24,175 nucleotides of DNA from CAYLZN01 sp964387935 (GCA_964387935.1 CAYLZN010000048.1:1-24175), one strand, 5' to 3'. Shown: positions 5,671 through 12,893, numbered from the stretch's first letter. Numbers and translations: made by a program. Notes: a model not told the origin generated them from the sequence alone.

Positions 5671-8307
5671 ATGACTTCTGCCGTGTCGCGACGCGCGCGT
5701 CTCGTCCTGGTCCTGACCTCTGTCCTCGCCCTGCCGGCCGCTGCGGCTGGCGCAAAGCCTGGTGCTCCGCCTGGGGATCCCCAGGTTCTTGCGGCCTTCG
5801 GTGAACTCGAAGACTACCTGATGACCGTGCCGCCGGTCCTGACGTCCGGCCAGCGCACGAGCCTCGCGGCGAAACTCAGGACGGCGGAGAGCAAATACCG
5901 GTCGGGCCAGCCTTGCACGGCGCTCAACGTCCTCGGGGCGTTCATGAACGAGGCCCAGGCCCTGCGCCGCGGCAACGCCGTCGCCGTGGCCGAGGATCTG
6001 TACGCCCGGGCGCGGCAACTGCGCCGCGATCTGGCGAGCCGGCTGCCCGCAACCGTGAAGTGCACCTGCCCGGAGACTCCGTCCGCAGGCGTCACCGTCA
6101 AGTTGCTGGCGTCCGATGTCGGCAAGGTCCGCGCCCGCGTCACCTTCGGCGCCCCGGGGATCACGAGCGTGACCGCGGCAGGCGAGACGTTCACCCAGGT
6201 GACGCTACCGGGCACCATGCCAGTGGGCGACGCCGGCATGCCTGGCGTCCCCGTCGTGAACAGGCTCATCGCCGTCCCGCAGGGAGCCGACGTGTCGGTG
6301 ACCACCTCGGCCCCAGTCGTCGCGGAGCGACTCAAGGTCAACCTCTTCCCGTTCCAGTCCGAACCGGCCGACCAGGACGTGGACCAGGGCGACGCCTTCG
6401 GCGATCGCCCGTTCGCCAAGGACCCCGACGCCTACGCCTCTCCTGGTCCCTTTCCGCCGGCAATCTGCACGATCCGGCCGCTCGGACAGGTCCGCGATCT
6501 TCGCGTGGCCCAGGTCTCCTGCGCCGCTGGTCAGTACAACCCCGTGTCCGACGTCCTCACCCTCTTCCGCTCCGTCGATTTCGAGGTACGGTTCGCCGGC
6601 GGCACGGAGTACTTCCTCGGCCCGGAAGCCCTGATGCCATTCGAGCCGCCGATTGAGCTGTTCCTGCGCCGCCTGCTCAACGAGAAGGAAGCTACCAAGC
6701 ACGTCAGTCCCTTCCTCACCCCCAAGGACTGCGAGGGTGAGGAACTGCTCATCGTCGCGCACCAGGGCCTGAAGGCGCCGGCGGAGGGACTCGCGACCTG
6801 GAAGCGGACGAAGGGCATTCCGACGACCGTGATCACGGTGGACGGGGAGACGACGGCCGCGCAGATCGACGCCTACATCGAGTCGCGCTACGACCACTGC
6901 ACCGTGAGGCTGTCCTACGTGCTGCTGCTGGGCGATGCCGAACTGGTCCCGACTTTCTACGTGGCCACCGAGTTCGCGCCCTACACCGGCTCCGACTATC
7001 GCTATGCGGCCTACCCGCAGTTCATCTTCGACATCGTGCCGCACTTCGCCGTGGGCCGCATTCCGGTGGATACCGTCGCAGAGGCCTGGACCGTCGTCAA
7101 CAAGATCATCGGCTACGAGTCCAACCCGCCACTGTCGGTGAGCTTCTACAAGAACGTCAGCTTCGCTTCGCAGTTCCAGTGCTGCCGGTGGGACAAGACC
7201 TTCGGCTCGATGACTTATGCGGGCCAGGATCAGCGGGGCTTCGTCGAGGTCTCCGAGAGCATGCGCAGTGCCCTCCTGTCCCAGGGTTACACCGTGCAGC
7301 GGATCTACACCGAGACCGTGGACACGATCTACGCGATGACCGGCAAGAGCCAGGTGCCGACCCGCTACTACGACGGCACGTTGCTTCCCACGGACCTCGG
7401 TTCGGGAAGTGGCTTCGGCTGGAGCGGCGATACGAACGCGATCGCGGCGGCCTTCAACCAGGGGCGCTTTCTGTTCGTGCACCGCGACCACGGCTCGTGG
7501 AACCGCTGGTCCAACCCGGAACTCACGAGAGATCAGGTGGCCAGCGCCCAGTTCATCGCGAACGGCGCACTCCTGCCGGTGGTGTTCAGCCTCAACTGCT
7601 CCACCGGGCTGTTCGACAACGAGACCAACCCCGCTGGCGACCGGACGCTCGACCCTGGGTCGCCGTATCCGTCTGGCTCCGGCGTGCAGGGCGAGACGTA
7701 CTTCGCCGAGCGGATGCTCCGCCGCGCGAACGGCGGCGCGGTAGCTGTCATCGGTGCCACGCGTGACAGTCCAAGCTGGGCGAACAATGCGCTCACACGC
7801 GGGCTCTTCGATGCCGTGTGGCCGGGCACGGTCTCGACCTACAGCGCCGGGACGTCGACGCGGCGGCTCGGTGACATGCTGAACTATGCGAAGCTCTACG
7901 TCTTCACGGAGATGACGGCACCGGACGCGCTCGTCGACGTGAGCGTGTTCCAGGACGTCGTGAGCGAGCTGTTTTTGTGGCACGTGTTCGGTGACCCGAC
8001 GCTCGAGATGTGGACGTCGCGGCCCGTCACGCTTCCTGCCGTGGTGGAGGTCGAGCGGCTTCTCAGCTCCCTGCTCGTGCACTACGGGGTGGAGGACGCG
8101 ACGATTACGGCCTTTCAGTTACGGTGGCCCATCGACGCGGACACGTTGCAGGGCCCCCGCGTGCGTCCGATTGGACGCGCGCATGTGAAAGACGGCGTGG
8201 CCGAACTCCCGTTCGTCCTCGCGCCCTGGGAAGACACGCCCGTCCTGCTGGCGGCCTGCGCGCGGGACGCCGTGTGCACGCCGCTGGTAGCGGGAGAGCG
8301 GAACTGA
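5671..8307 (+). CDS. Secreted C25 (gingipain-like) cysteine peptidase
   Basis: The 878-residue product starts with a signal peptide (Arg-rich n-region, hydrophobic to AAAAGA near residue 28). Residues about 43-115 form a helical segment with Y-L..G....L..KL..A......G....A...L.AF, resembling FIMAH-type helical modules; this likeness is tentative. A beta-rich propeptide-like region follows (about 130-350). The caspase-like C25 domain spans about 365-785, with LLLGDAELVP, GSDYRYA, PHFAVGRIPV, FVHRDHGSW (His607 likely catalytic) and FSLNCSTG (Cys643 likely nucleophile). The 36-residue His-Cys spacing is close to that of gingipain R. The C-terminal 95 residues look beta-rich; I see no obvious sorting signal. 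Start ATG 5671 with a G-rich stretch upstream. Probable extracellular or cell-surface endopeptidase; specificity cannot be read. Confidence 0.87.
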   Translation: MTSAVSRRARLVLVLTSVLALPAAAAGAKPGAPPGDPQVLAAFGELEDYLMTVPPVLTSGQRTSLAAKLRTAESKYRSGQPCTALNVLGAFMNEAQALRRGNAVAVAEDLYARARQLRRDLASRLPATVKCTCPETPSAGVTVKLLASDVGKVRARVTFGAPGITSVTAAGETFTQVTLPGTMPVGDAGMPGVPVVNRLIAVPQGADVSVTTSAPVVAERLKVNLFPFQSEPADQDVDQGDAFGDRPFAKDPDAYASPGPFPPAICTIRPLGQVRDLRVAQVSCAAGQYNPVSDVLTLFRSVDFEVRFAGGTEYFLGPEALMPFEPPIELFLRRLLNEKEATKHVSPFLTPKDCEGEELLIVAHQGLKAPAEGLATWKRTKGIPTTVITVDGETTAAQIDAYIESRYDHCTVRLSYVLLLGDAELVPTFYVATEFAPYTGSDYRYAAYPQFIFDIVPHFAVGRIPVDTVAEAWTVVNKIIGYESNPPLSVSFYKNVSFASQFQCCRWDKTFGSMTYAGQDQRGFVEVSESMRSALLSQGYTVQRIYTETVDTIYAMTGKSQVPTRYYDGTLLPTDLGSGSGFGWSGDTNAIAAAFNQGRFLFVHRDHGSWNRWSNPELTRDQVASAQFIANGALLPVVFSLNCSTGLFDNETNPAGDRTLDPGSPYPSGSGVQGETYFAERMLRRANGGAVAVIGATRDSPSWANNALTRGLFDAVWPGTVSTYSAGTSTRRLGDMLNYAKLYVFTEMTAPDALVDVSVFQDVVSELFLWHVFGDPTLEMWTSRPVTLPAVVEVERLLSSLLVHYGVEDATITAFQLRWPIDADTLQGPRVRPIGRAHVKDGVAELPFVLAPWEDTPVLLAACARDAVCTPLVAGERN

Positions 8308-8338
8308 GGGTGGGCGCCAGTCGCCAGATGTCCGCCTT

Positions 8339-8367
8339 CCTGGTCGCGGCCCTGAGTCGGGACCAGG
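8339..8367. terminator. Possible bidirectional terminator hairpin after the C25 peptidase gene
   Basis: CCTGGTC (8339-8345) pairs with GACCAGG (8361-8367) across a 15-base loop in the 73-base gap between the peptidase gene and the convergent coiled-coil gene. There is no T-run, so the assignment rests on position only. Confidence 0.3.
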
Positions 8368-8380
8368 GAGGCTCCTCGAC

Positions 8381-8677
8381 TCAACGCCGCCGGCGCGGAC
8401 GCGGTGAACGGCCAGCTTCGAGCACAAGGAGCCGAAGATCGTGATCCTCGATCTTCGGCCACACGGTGAACTTCAGCTCCCGCACCTCCGCCGTGAGGTG
8501 CGAGACGCCATCGGCGACCATGCGGATGCCGTCCTGGAGGCTCTCGAACAAGACTTGGGCGTGGCGCCGGTTGTCCTCCAGTTGTTCCTTCGTCGCCAGG
8601 CGTGGCAGAAACTGCTCCACCTTCTCCAGTCGACGATCGATGTTTCTGACAACCTCGTCCATGTTCGTGACGTCCAT
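8381..8677 (-). CDS. Small coiled-coil hypothetical protein
   Basis: The 98-residue product is almost wholly predicted coiled coil. It has VVRNIDRRLEKVEQFLPRL, then ATKEQLEDNRRHAQVLFESL, then GIRMVADGVSHLTAEVREL, and an Arg-rich end. Proteins with an 'RLEKVEQFLPxLATKExL' start are common uncharacterised helical proteins; no function is known to me. Of the possible starts, ATG 8677 is preferred because GGAGG lies 6 bases before it; the frame extends to a TTG at 8722 without such a site. It is 41 bases behind the short secreted gene and may be cotranscribed with it. An 11-bp inverted repeat lies inside the coding sequence (8431-8459). Confidence 0.65.
   Translation of the reverse strand: MDVTNMDEVVRNIDRRLEKVEQFLPRLATKEQLEDNRRHAQVLFESLQDGIRMVADGVSHLTAEVRELKFTVWPKIEDHDLRLLVLEAGRSPRPRRRR
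8431..8459. repeat. Perfect 11-bp inverted repeat inside the coiled-coil gene
   Basis: GCCGAAGATCG (8431-8441) and CGATCTTCGGC (8449-8459) are perfect reverse complements with a 7-base loop. They lie in frame within the PKIEDHDLRL segment, 50-80 bases before the gene's stop. Confidence 0.6.
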
Positions 8678-8718
8678 CAACAGCCTCCAGCGGAGGAACT
8701 GGGCCGCCGACGGTGGGG

Positions 8719-8934
8719 TCAACTCGAGGGCCGGCCACCGGGAGCCCGCGTCCTAACATCGTCCAGAGGCAATGACGATGCCGTGGCGGTGACGTACACC
8801 GTGTCACCCGGCTCCACCTTGAAGCGCAGCTCCTGGAAGTTGCTGGCAACTGGCTGAGCGCTCGCTGTTACTGTCGCAACCGTGACGAGCACCAACAGCG
8901 CAATGCTCCTGCGATTGAACAAAGCTCCTCGCAT
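8719..8934 (-). CDS. Short secreted protein, probably a truncated family member
   Basis: The 71-residue product has a clear signal peptide (MRGALFNRRSIALLVLVTVA with cleavage after ASA near residue 24). A short mature part follows: FQELRFKVEPGDTVYVTATAS, then a low-complexity end. The xLRxxVxxGDTVYVT piece resembles the opening of secreted proteins common in related bacteria, in which a longer beta-rich section normally follows; here a TGA at 8719 ends it. Start ATG 8934 has a strong AAGGGGG site 5 bases upstream, so translation is plausible. Truncation is inferred from memory of the family pattern, not from alignment. Confidence 0.55.
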   Translation of the reverse strand: MRGALFNRRSIALLVLVTVATVTASAQPVASNFQELRFKVEPGDTVYVTATASSLPLDDVRTRAPGGRPSS

Positions 8935-9170
8935 GACAACCCCCTTCGCTCGGAGCACCTGATCATGTCCACAGGGTACTGCTTACTCTTCCACCCGGCA
9001 ACGCGCGAGTCTGGGTGAAACGGGTCAGCGCGCCGACCTTCACGCGACTGCTGCTTGGCGACCGGCGCCGACGGCGCCCCGACCGCGCTGCATCAACGCC
9101 CCGAGACCCGCCCGGCCCTTACCCAAAACGCCCAATTGGGTCAGGAGGCACCAGATCAGCCGTACGCAAG
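8935..9170. other. Intergenic region with no supported gene
   Basis: No convincing frame or RNA was found. It contains the 10-base palindrome CCCAATTGGG (9131-9140). The plus-strand frame entering tRNA-Pro is an artefact of the tRNA sequence. Confidence 0.5.
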
Positions 9171-9201
9171 AACGCCCGCAAGTCATGGACTAGCGGGCGT
9201 T
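9171..9201 (-). terminator. Intrinsic-type terminator behind tRNA-Pro
   Basis: On the minus strand AACGCCCGC (9201-9193) pairs with GCGGGCGTT (9179-9171) to form a perfect 9-bp GC-rich stem with a 13-base loop. It is followed by TCTTGCG, a short T-rich tail, and lies 6 bases behind the encoded CCA of tRNA-Pro. Confidence 0.6.
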
Positions 9202-9207
9202 TAGACT

Positions 9208-9284
9208 TGGTCGGGATGACTGGATTCGAACCAGCGACCCCCTGAACCCCATTCAGGTGCGCTACCAGGCTGCGCTACATCCCG
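9208..9284 (-). tRNA. tRNA-Pro (anticodon GGG)
   Basis: The minus strand gives a full cloverleaf. The acceptor CGGGATG (9284-9278) pairs with CATCCCG (9218-9212). The D arm is GCGCAGCCTGGTAGCGC, the anticodon stem CCTGA/TCAGG holds loop ATGGGGT with anticodon GGG, and the T arm is GCTGG-TTCGAAT-CCAGT. The discriminator is A and CCA is encoded (9210-9208). The CGGGATG acceptor is characteristic of bacterial tRNA-Pro. Confidence 0.97.
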
Positions 9285-9295
9285 ACCGACACCTC

Positions 9296-9301
9296 ATTGT
9301 A
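9296..9301 (-). promoter_or_regulatory. Candidate -10 box (TACAAT) for tRNA-Pro
   Basis: TACAAT ends 11 bases before the 5' end of the mature tRNA. No well-spaced -35 is seen; a TTGACG further upstream is 23 bases away, which is too far. Confidence 0.4.
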
Positions 9302-9346
9302 ACCCACCGGGCGCGGGTGGGCGCCGTCAACCTTGATGGGACAGAG

Positions 9347-9381
9347 CGGCGGGCGGCGATCGGCGGGCGACCAGCGGCCTG
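9347..9381. repeat. Tandem heptamer repeat CGGCNNN, second locus
   Basis: Five consecutive 7-bp units: CGGCGGG, CGGCGAT, CGGCGGG, CGACCAG, CGGCCTG. It lies between the end of the MerR-like gene and the tRNA-Pro promoter, and has the same unit length and CGGC core as the array at 1437-1499. Confidence 0.55.
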
Positions 9382-9510
9382 GTGGGCGGAATCGTTGTTT
9401 CCGTCGCGAACCGTCATCTCACTGGAAGTGAGAGGACAGATCCGCTGGTTCTTGAAGACTCGCGCCGTGCTGGCCGCGCGCCGCCGGCCGCAGGCCTCAA
9501 GCCGATTGTC

Positions 9511-10122
9511 CTACCAGCGTTCGCTCTTCGCCGCTCGACGTCGCCGCCCGCCCTCGCTTCCGGCCACCTCCGCGCCCGCGGCCTGACGGGCGCTCCCGGC
9601 TGCGCCTGCACCATCGTCTCCCAGCCCTGGCAACGCTGGGGTCGCCTCGCCGGCCGTCTTGCGCGCTGGGCGCGACGCAGGTTTCGAGGCCACGCCGCTC
9701 GGAACCGGTGCCTGCACCGCGTCACGCGCCAGCGTCTGCAGCAACGACCGCAGCTCCTCCTTGACGAGCGCGATCCTCTCCTTCACCGGCGCCGGCGTCA
9801 CGGCCGCTGCCGGGGCTCCGGCCTCGAGCACCGGCGCCTCGTCTTCGACGGGCGTCAGCAGGTGCTCCTGCTCGAGCCGGCGCCGTACGCCCGCCAGCGT
9901 GAGGTGCTCGCCGAACACGAGCGCCTTGATCCGGATCGCGAGTTCGACGTCCCGTCGCCGATACGTCCGTGCTGCCCCTGGCTTCGGGGCGACGCCGAGG
10001 TCCCTGAACTCGTTCTCCCAGGTCCGCAGCACGTAGCTCGGGATCTGCACCAGCTCGCAGACCTCAGCGGGCTTGAACGCCGCCTTGTCGGGGATTTCCA
10101 CCGGTGGAACAGGCTCGCCCAT
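9511..10122 (-). CDS. MerR-family-like transcriptional regulator
   Basis: The 203-residue product has an N-terminal winged-helix DNA-binding region (about residues 13-85): AAFKPAEVCELVQIPSYVLR, TWENEF, then ARTYRRRDVELAIRIKALV and LTLAGVRRRLEQE. This follows the MerR pattern of a helix-turn-helix, the wing with a YR/YRRxD turn, and a helix. The rest is a short helical stretch (KERIALVKEELRSLLQTL) and a long Ala/Pro/Gly-rich, probably disordered tail ending in a basic GGRRRRAAK segment. No effector-binding or metal cysteine motif is visible. Start ATG 10122 has GAGG 5 bases upstream. It starts 31 bases behind der and is probably cotranscribed with it. The target is unknown. Confidence 0.82.
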   Translation of the reverse strand: MGEPVPPVEIPDKAAFKPAEVCELVQIPSYVLRTWENEFRDLGVAPKPGAARTYRRRDVELAIRIKALVFGEHLTLAGVRRRLEQEHLLTPVEDEAPVLEAGAPAAAVTPAPVKERIALVKEELRSLLQTLARDAVQAPVPSGVASKPASRPARKTAGEATPALPGLGDDGAGAAGSARQAAGAEVAGSEGGRRRRAAKSERW

Positions 10123-10153
10123 GTAAGCCTCGAACTATAGCACGCACCCCCCT

Positions 10154-11530
10154 TTACCCTTTCGCCCTCCTCCGGACGTGCAGCCGAATCGGGGTGCCTT
10201 CGAAGCCGAAGGCCTCACGCAGGCGATTCACGAGGAACCGCTGATAGGAGAAGTGAAAGCGCGTGGCGACGTTGGTGAAGAGAACGAACGTCGGCGGCGC
10301 AACGCCGGTCTGCGCTCCGTACAAGATCCGCACCTCTTTTTTCCCCGGGCGCGCCGGCGGGTGCGCCGCCGTCGCCGCCTCGAGGAAGCGGTTCAGCTCG
10401 CTCGTGGGAACGCGCCGGCGCCGCGCCGCCGCCACCGCGTCAATCGTCTCGAGCAGCCGCCCGGTGCGCTCACCGGTGAGCGCCGAGATGTGCAACACCG
10501 GCGCGTACTCCAGGAACTTGAGGTTGCGCCGCAGCTCCTCGTCGAACGTCTTGACGTAGCTCTCACCCTTCCCCTTGGTCAGGTCCCATTTGTTGGCGGC
10601 GATGATGACCCCGCACCCGGCGCGCTCGGCCTCACCTGCGATCGCCCCGTCCTGGTCGGTGGCCCCCTCGACTGCGTCGATGACGAGCACGGTGACATCC
10701 GCCTGCTCGATGTTGCGGCGGGCGACGATGACGCTGACCGCCTCGACCTGGCCGGCGCGCGCCACGCGGCCGGGCCGCCTGATGCCGGCCGTGTCGATGA
10801 TGCGGAAGGTGCGCTTCTGCCATCGCAGCACGCTGTCGATGGCATCCCTCGTGGTCCCCGGCACGTCGCTCACGAGAACCCGCTCCTCGCGCAACAGCCG
10901 GTTCACCAGGGAGGACTTGCCCACATTGGGTCGTCCAACGATCGCCACCCGCACTTCCTCCGCGCCGTCGCCGCGCCCGTCGCCGCCGGGCGGGCGCGGG
11001 CTGGTCGCCCGATCGGCCCCGGACCGACTGACGATCTCGTCGAGCAGCTCGGCCACTCCGGTGCCATGCTCGGCCGCGACCTCGAACACCGGCTCGAAAC
11101 CGAATCGGTAGAACTCGAGGGCCCGATCCTTCGACCGGCGGTCGTCGGTCTTGTTGACCGCCAGCAGGACCGGGCGATCGAGCGCTCGCAACGCCGCCGC
11201 GATCTCCTCGTCTCCCGGCACGAGGCCTTCCCGCCCGTCCACGACGAACACCACGAGGTCCGCGGTGGCCAGGGCCCGCTGGCCCTGGGTCACGACCAGC
11301 TCGTGCAGCGGTTCGTGGCTCGCGCCGAACATCCCGCCCGTGTCGATGAGCGTGAACGCGGCCCCGCGCCACTCCGCCGGCTGGCTCATGAAGTCGCGCG
11401 TCGTCCCCGGCACCGGAGCGACAATGGCGCGTCGCGTGTCGGTAATGCGGTTGAACAACGTGGACTTGCCCACGTTTGGCCGACCAACGAGGACGACCCT
11501 CGGACCACTTCGAAGCGCGGCTGCAGGCAT
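10154..11530 (-). CDS. der: Ribosome biogenesis GTPase Der (EngA)
   Basis: The 458-residue product has the two tandem GTPase domains unique to Der. Domain one: GRPNVGKST (about 16-24), PGTTRD, DTGG, NKTD. Domain two: GRPNVGKSS, PGTTRDAID, DTAGIRR, NKWD. The C-terminal KH-like domain contains YGAQTGVAPPTFVLF and ends in FGFEGTPIRL. Der binds the 50S subunit and is needed for its assembly. A Gly/Arg-rich linker (DRATSPRPPGGDGRGDG) separates the G domains. ATG 11530 is chosen because the protein then begins shortly before the first G1 strand; a GTG at 11551 with AAGGGA upstream is a possible alternative. The gene is divergent from the HU gene. Confidence 0.96.
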   Translation of the reverse strand: MPAAALRSGPRVVLVGRPNVGKSTLFNRITDTRRAIVAPVPGTTRDFMSQPAEWRGAAFTLIDTGGMFGASHEPLHELVVTQGQRALATADLVVFVVDGREGLVPGDEEIAAALRALDRPVLLAVNKTDDRRSKDRALEFYRFGFEPVFEVAAEHGTGVAELLDEIVSRSGADRATSPRPPGGDGRGDGAEEVRVAIVGRPNVGKSSLVNRLLREERVLVSDVPGTTRDAIDSVLRWQKRTFRIIDTAGIRRPGRVARAGQVEAVSVIVARRNIEQADVTVLVIDAVEGATDQDGAIAGEAERAGCGVIIAANKWDLTKGKGESYVKTFDEELRRNLKFLEYAPVLHISALTGERTGRLLETIDAVAAARRRRVPTSELNRFLEAATAAHPPARPGKKEVRILYGAQTGVAPPTFVLFTNVATRFHFSYQRFLVNRLREAFGFEGTPIRLHVRRRAKG

Positions 11531-11548
11531 ACCGACAGGTTCCAGATG

Positions 11549-11598
11549 CACTTACGCCGTCCCTTGACAGCGTAAGTGACTCACCCTATTCTACTTAC
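11549..11598. promoter_or_regulatory. Phased ACTTAC sites across the der/HU divergent promoter
   Basis: ACTTAC (11550-11555), its reverse complement GTAAGT (11572-11577) and ACTTAC again (11593-11598) are spaced 22 and 21 bases apart, about two helical turns each. The first two are embedded in a perfect 9-bp inverted repeat, CACTTACGC (11549-11557) and GCGTAAGTG (11570-11578), that brackets the -35 of the HU promoter. This is the layout of a regulator binding site; which protein binds is unknown. Confidence 0.45.
11564..11592 (+). promoter_or_regulatory. Sigma-70-type promoter of the HU-site-2 protease operon
   Basis: A consensus -35 TTGACA (11564-11569), a 17-base spacer and TATTCT (11587-11592, 4 of 6 to TATAAT) lie 28 bases before the HU ATG. 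The predicted start is near 11599, leaving a leader of about 22 bases. Confidence 0.6.
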
Positions 11599-11620
11599 AA
11601 TTTCGCCGGATCGGCTAACC

Positions 11621-11893
11621 ATGATCAAGGTCGACATAGTCAACGAGGTTTCCAGGGCGGCAGACATCCCCAAGGTCAAGGCTGAACTCGCCGTGGATGC
11701 CGTGTTCGACGCCATGCGACTCTCGATGCAGCGCGGCGAGCGGATCGAGCTCCGCGGCTTCGGTGTCTTCCAGGTCAAGCCCCGGAAGCGGGGCATCGGC
11801 CGCAACCCCCGGACCGGCAAGGAAGTGAAGATCCCGCCCGGTCGCACGATCCGCTTCAAGCCCGGCAAGGACCTCCAGAACATTGGCGGCTGA
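11621..11893 (+). CDS. HU/IHF-family DNA-binding protein
   Basis: The 90-residue product is a complete HU-type protein: an N-terminal helical dimerisation part (MIKVDIVNEVSR, VDAVFDAMRLSMQRGERIEL), RGFGVFQVKPRKRGIGRNP with the beta arm (GRNPRTGKEVKIPPG, tip NP), and RTIRFKPGKDL at the end. It binds and bends DNA as a dimer in nucleoid packaging. From sequence alone I cannot tell HU from IHF subunits. The ATG at 11621 gives the canonical N-terminus; the upstream part of the frame is not homologous. It has its own promoter and overlaps the start of the downstream protease gene by 11 bases. Confidence 0.95.
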   Translation: MIKVDIVNEVSRAADIPKVKAELAVDAVFDAMRLSMQRGERIELRGFGVFQVKPRKRGIGRNPRTGKEVKIPPGRTIRFKPGKDLQNIGG

Positions 11894-12863
11894 CGCTTCG
11901 GACCTCCCCAGCCCCCCTCCCGGCGGGCTGCCGTGGGCGCCGCCCGCGCCCGTGCCGCCGCCGGCTCGTCCGCGAGACCGCGTGTGGGTGCACGTCGCGC
12001 TGCTCCTGCTCACCGTCGTGACAACCACCCTGGTCGGCGCCGACCACTACGGCGGCTTCCTGCTGGACTTCGTGCAGCGTCCGTTGCTCTTCACGAGCCG
12101 GTCCGACCTGCTGCGGGGCGGGCTGTGGTACAGCCTGACGATCCTGGCCATCCTGGGGGCGCACGAGATGGGGCACTACCTGGCGTGCCGGTACTACCGG
12201 GTGGATGCATCGCTGCCGTTCTTCCTGCCCATCCCGCAGACGCTGACGGGCACCCTCGGGGCGTTCATCCGGATTCGCTCCCGCATCCGCACCAAGGCGC
12301 AGTTGTTCGACATCGGGGTGGCCGGGCCGATTGCCGGCTTCGTGCTGGCGGTCCCGGCGATGTTCTGGGGCCTGTCGATGTCGCGCGTGGCGAAGCTGCC
12401 GCCGGATTTCGTCGGGTTCGAACTGGGAGAGCCGCTCATCTTCCAGGCGGCGGCGTGGCTGATCTGGGGCCCCATCCCGTCGGGATGGTCACTGAACCTG
12501 CACCCGATGGCGTTTGCGTCGTGGTTCGGGCTGCTCGCCACGGCGCTGAACCTGTTCCCGATCGGGCAGCTCGACGGAGGTCACATCTCGTACGCGGTGC
12601 TCGGGCGCCGTTCGAGCCTGGTGACCCTGGGCACGATTGCGATCGCGGTCGTCCTCACGTTCTTCTCGCTCAGCTGGCTTGTGTGGACGGTCCTGATGGT
12701 CGTCATGCTGCTCGTCTTCGGCCCGCATCACCCGCCCACCGATGACGAGTACCTGCCCCTCGATCGCGTCCGCGTGGCGATTGCGATCTTCGCGGCCCTG
12801 ATGTTCATCGCCTGCTTCACGCCGGCGCCGATCGAGCCGTACGAGCTGATCCGGCCGAGGTAG
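11883..12863 (+). CDS. Site-2 protease family intramembrane metallopeptidase
   Basis: The 326-residue protein has a Pro-rich cytoplasmic N-terminus and several hydrophobic segments. The zinc site is HEMGH (residues 94-98) in the AILGAHEMGHYLACR membrane segment, and the third ligand lies in NLFPIGQLDGGH (Asp231). Both motifs define the site-2 protease family, which cleaves substrates within the membrane, for example anti-sigma factors. No PDZ domain is visible; the PFFLPIPQTLTGTLGAFI insertion is typical of the EGY1-like branch. The TTG start at 11883 overlaps the end of the HU gene by 11 bases, so translation may be coupled; the next in-frame starts would cut into the N-terminal segment. Its substrate is unknown. 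Confidence 0.88.
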   Translation: MAADASDLPSPPPGGLPWAPPAPVPPPARPRDRVWVHVALLLLTVVTTTLVGADHYGGFLLDFVQRPLLFTSRSDLLRGGLWYSLTILAILGAHEMGHYLACRYYRVDASLPFFLPIPQTLTGTLGAFIRIRSRIRTKAQLFDIGVAGPIAGFVLAVPAMFWGLSMSRVAKLPPDFVGFELGEPLIFQAAAWLIWGPIPSGWSLNLHPMAFASWFGLLATALNLFPIGQLDGGHISYAVLGRRSSLVTLGTIAIAVVLTFFSLSWLVWTVLMVVMLLVFGPHHPPTDDEYLPLDRVRVAIAIFAALMFIACFTPAPIEPYELIRPR

Positions 12864-12870
12864 GAAGAGG

Positions 12871-12884
12871 GCGTACGGCGTACG
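12871..12884. repeat. Two tandem GCGTACG heptamers in the convergent gap
   Basis: Two exact 7-bp copies, GCGTACG, fill half of the 30-base gap between the site-2 protease and priA stops. The internal CGTACG is palindromic. Confidence 0.4.
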
Positions 12885-12893
12885 GACGGAGCG

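Noticed and set aside
6205..8082. A 625-codon minus-strand frame antisense to the C25 peptidase
   Set aside because: His/Arg/Glu-rich shadow translation without motifs; the plus-strand peptidase is well supported.
9015..9245. A small plus-strand frame ending in GMTGFEPATP
   Set aside because: This is the well-known false protein made by reading the antisense strand of a tRNA T-arm (tRNA-Pro).
9418..9432. CTCACT/AGTGAG inverted repeat with a 3-base loop
   Set aside because: The 6-bp stem has no T-run and no link to a gene end, so it may be chance.
10178..11575. A 465-codon plus-strand frame antisense to der
   Set aside because: der on the other strand has complete motifs along its full length; the antisense frame has none.
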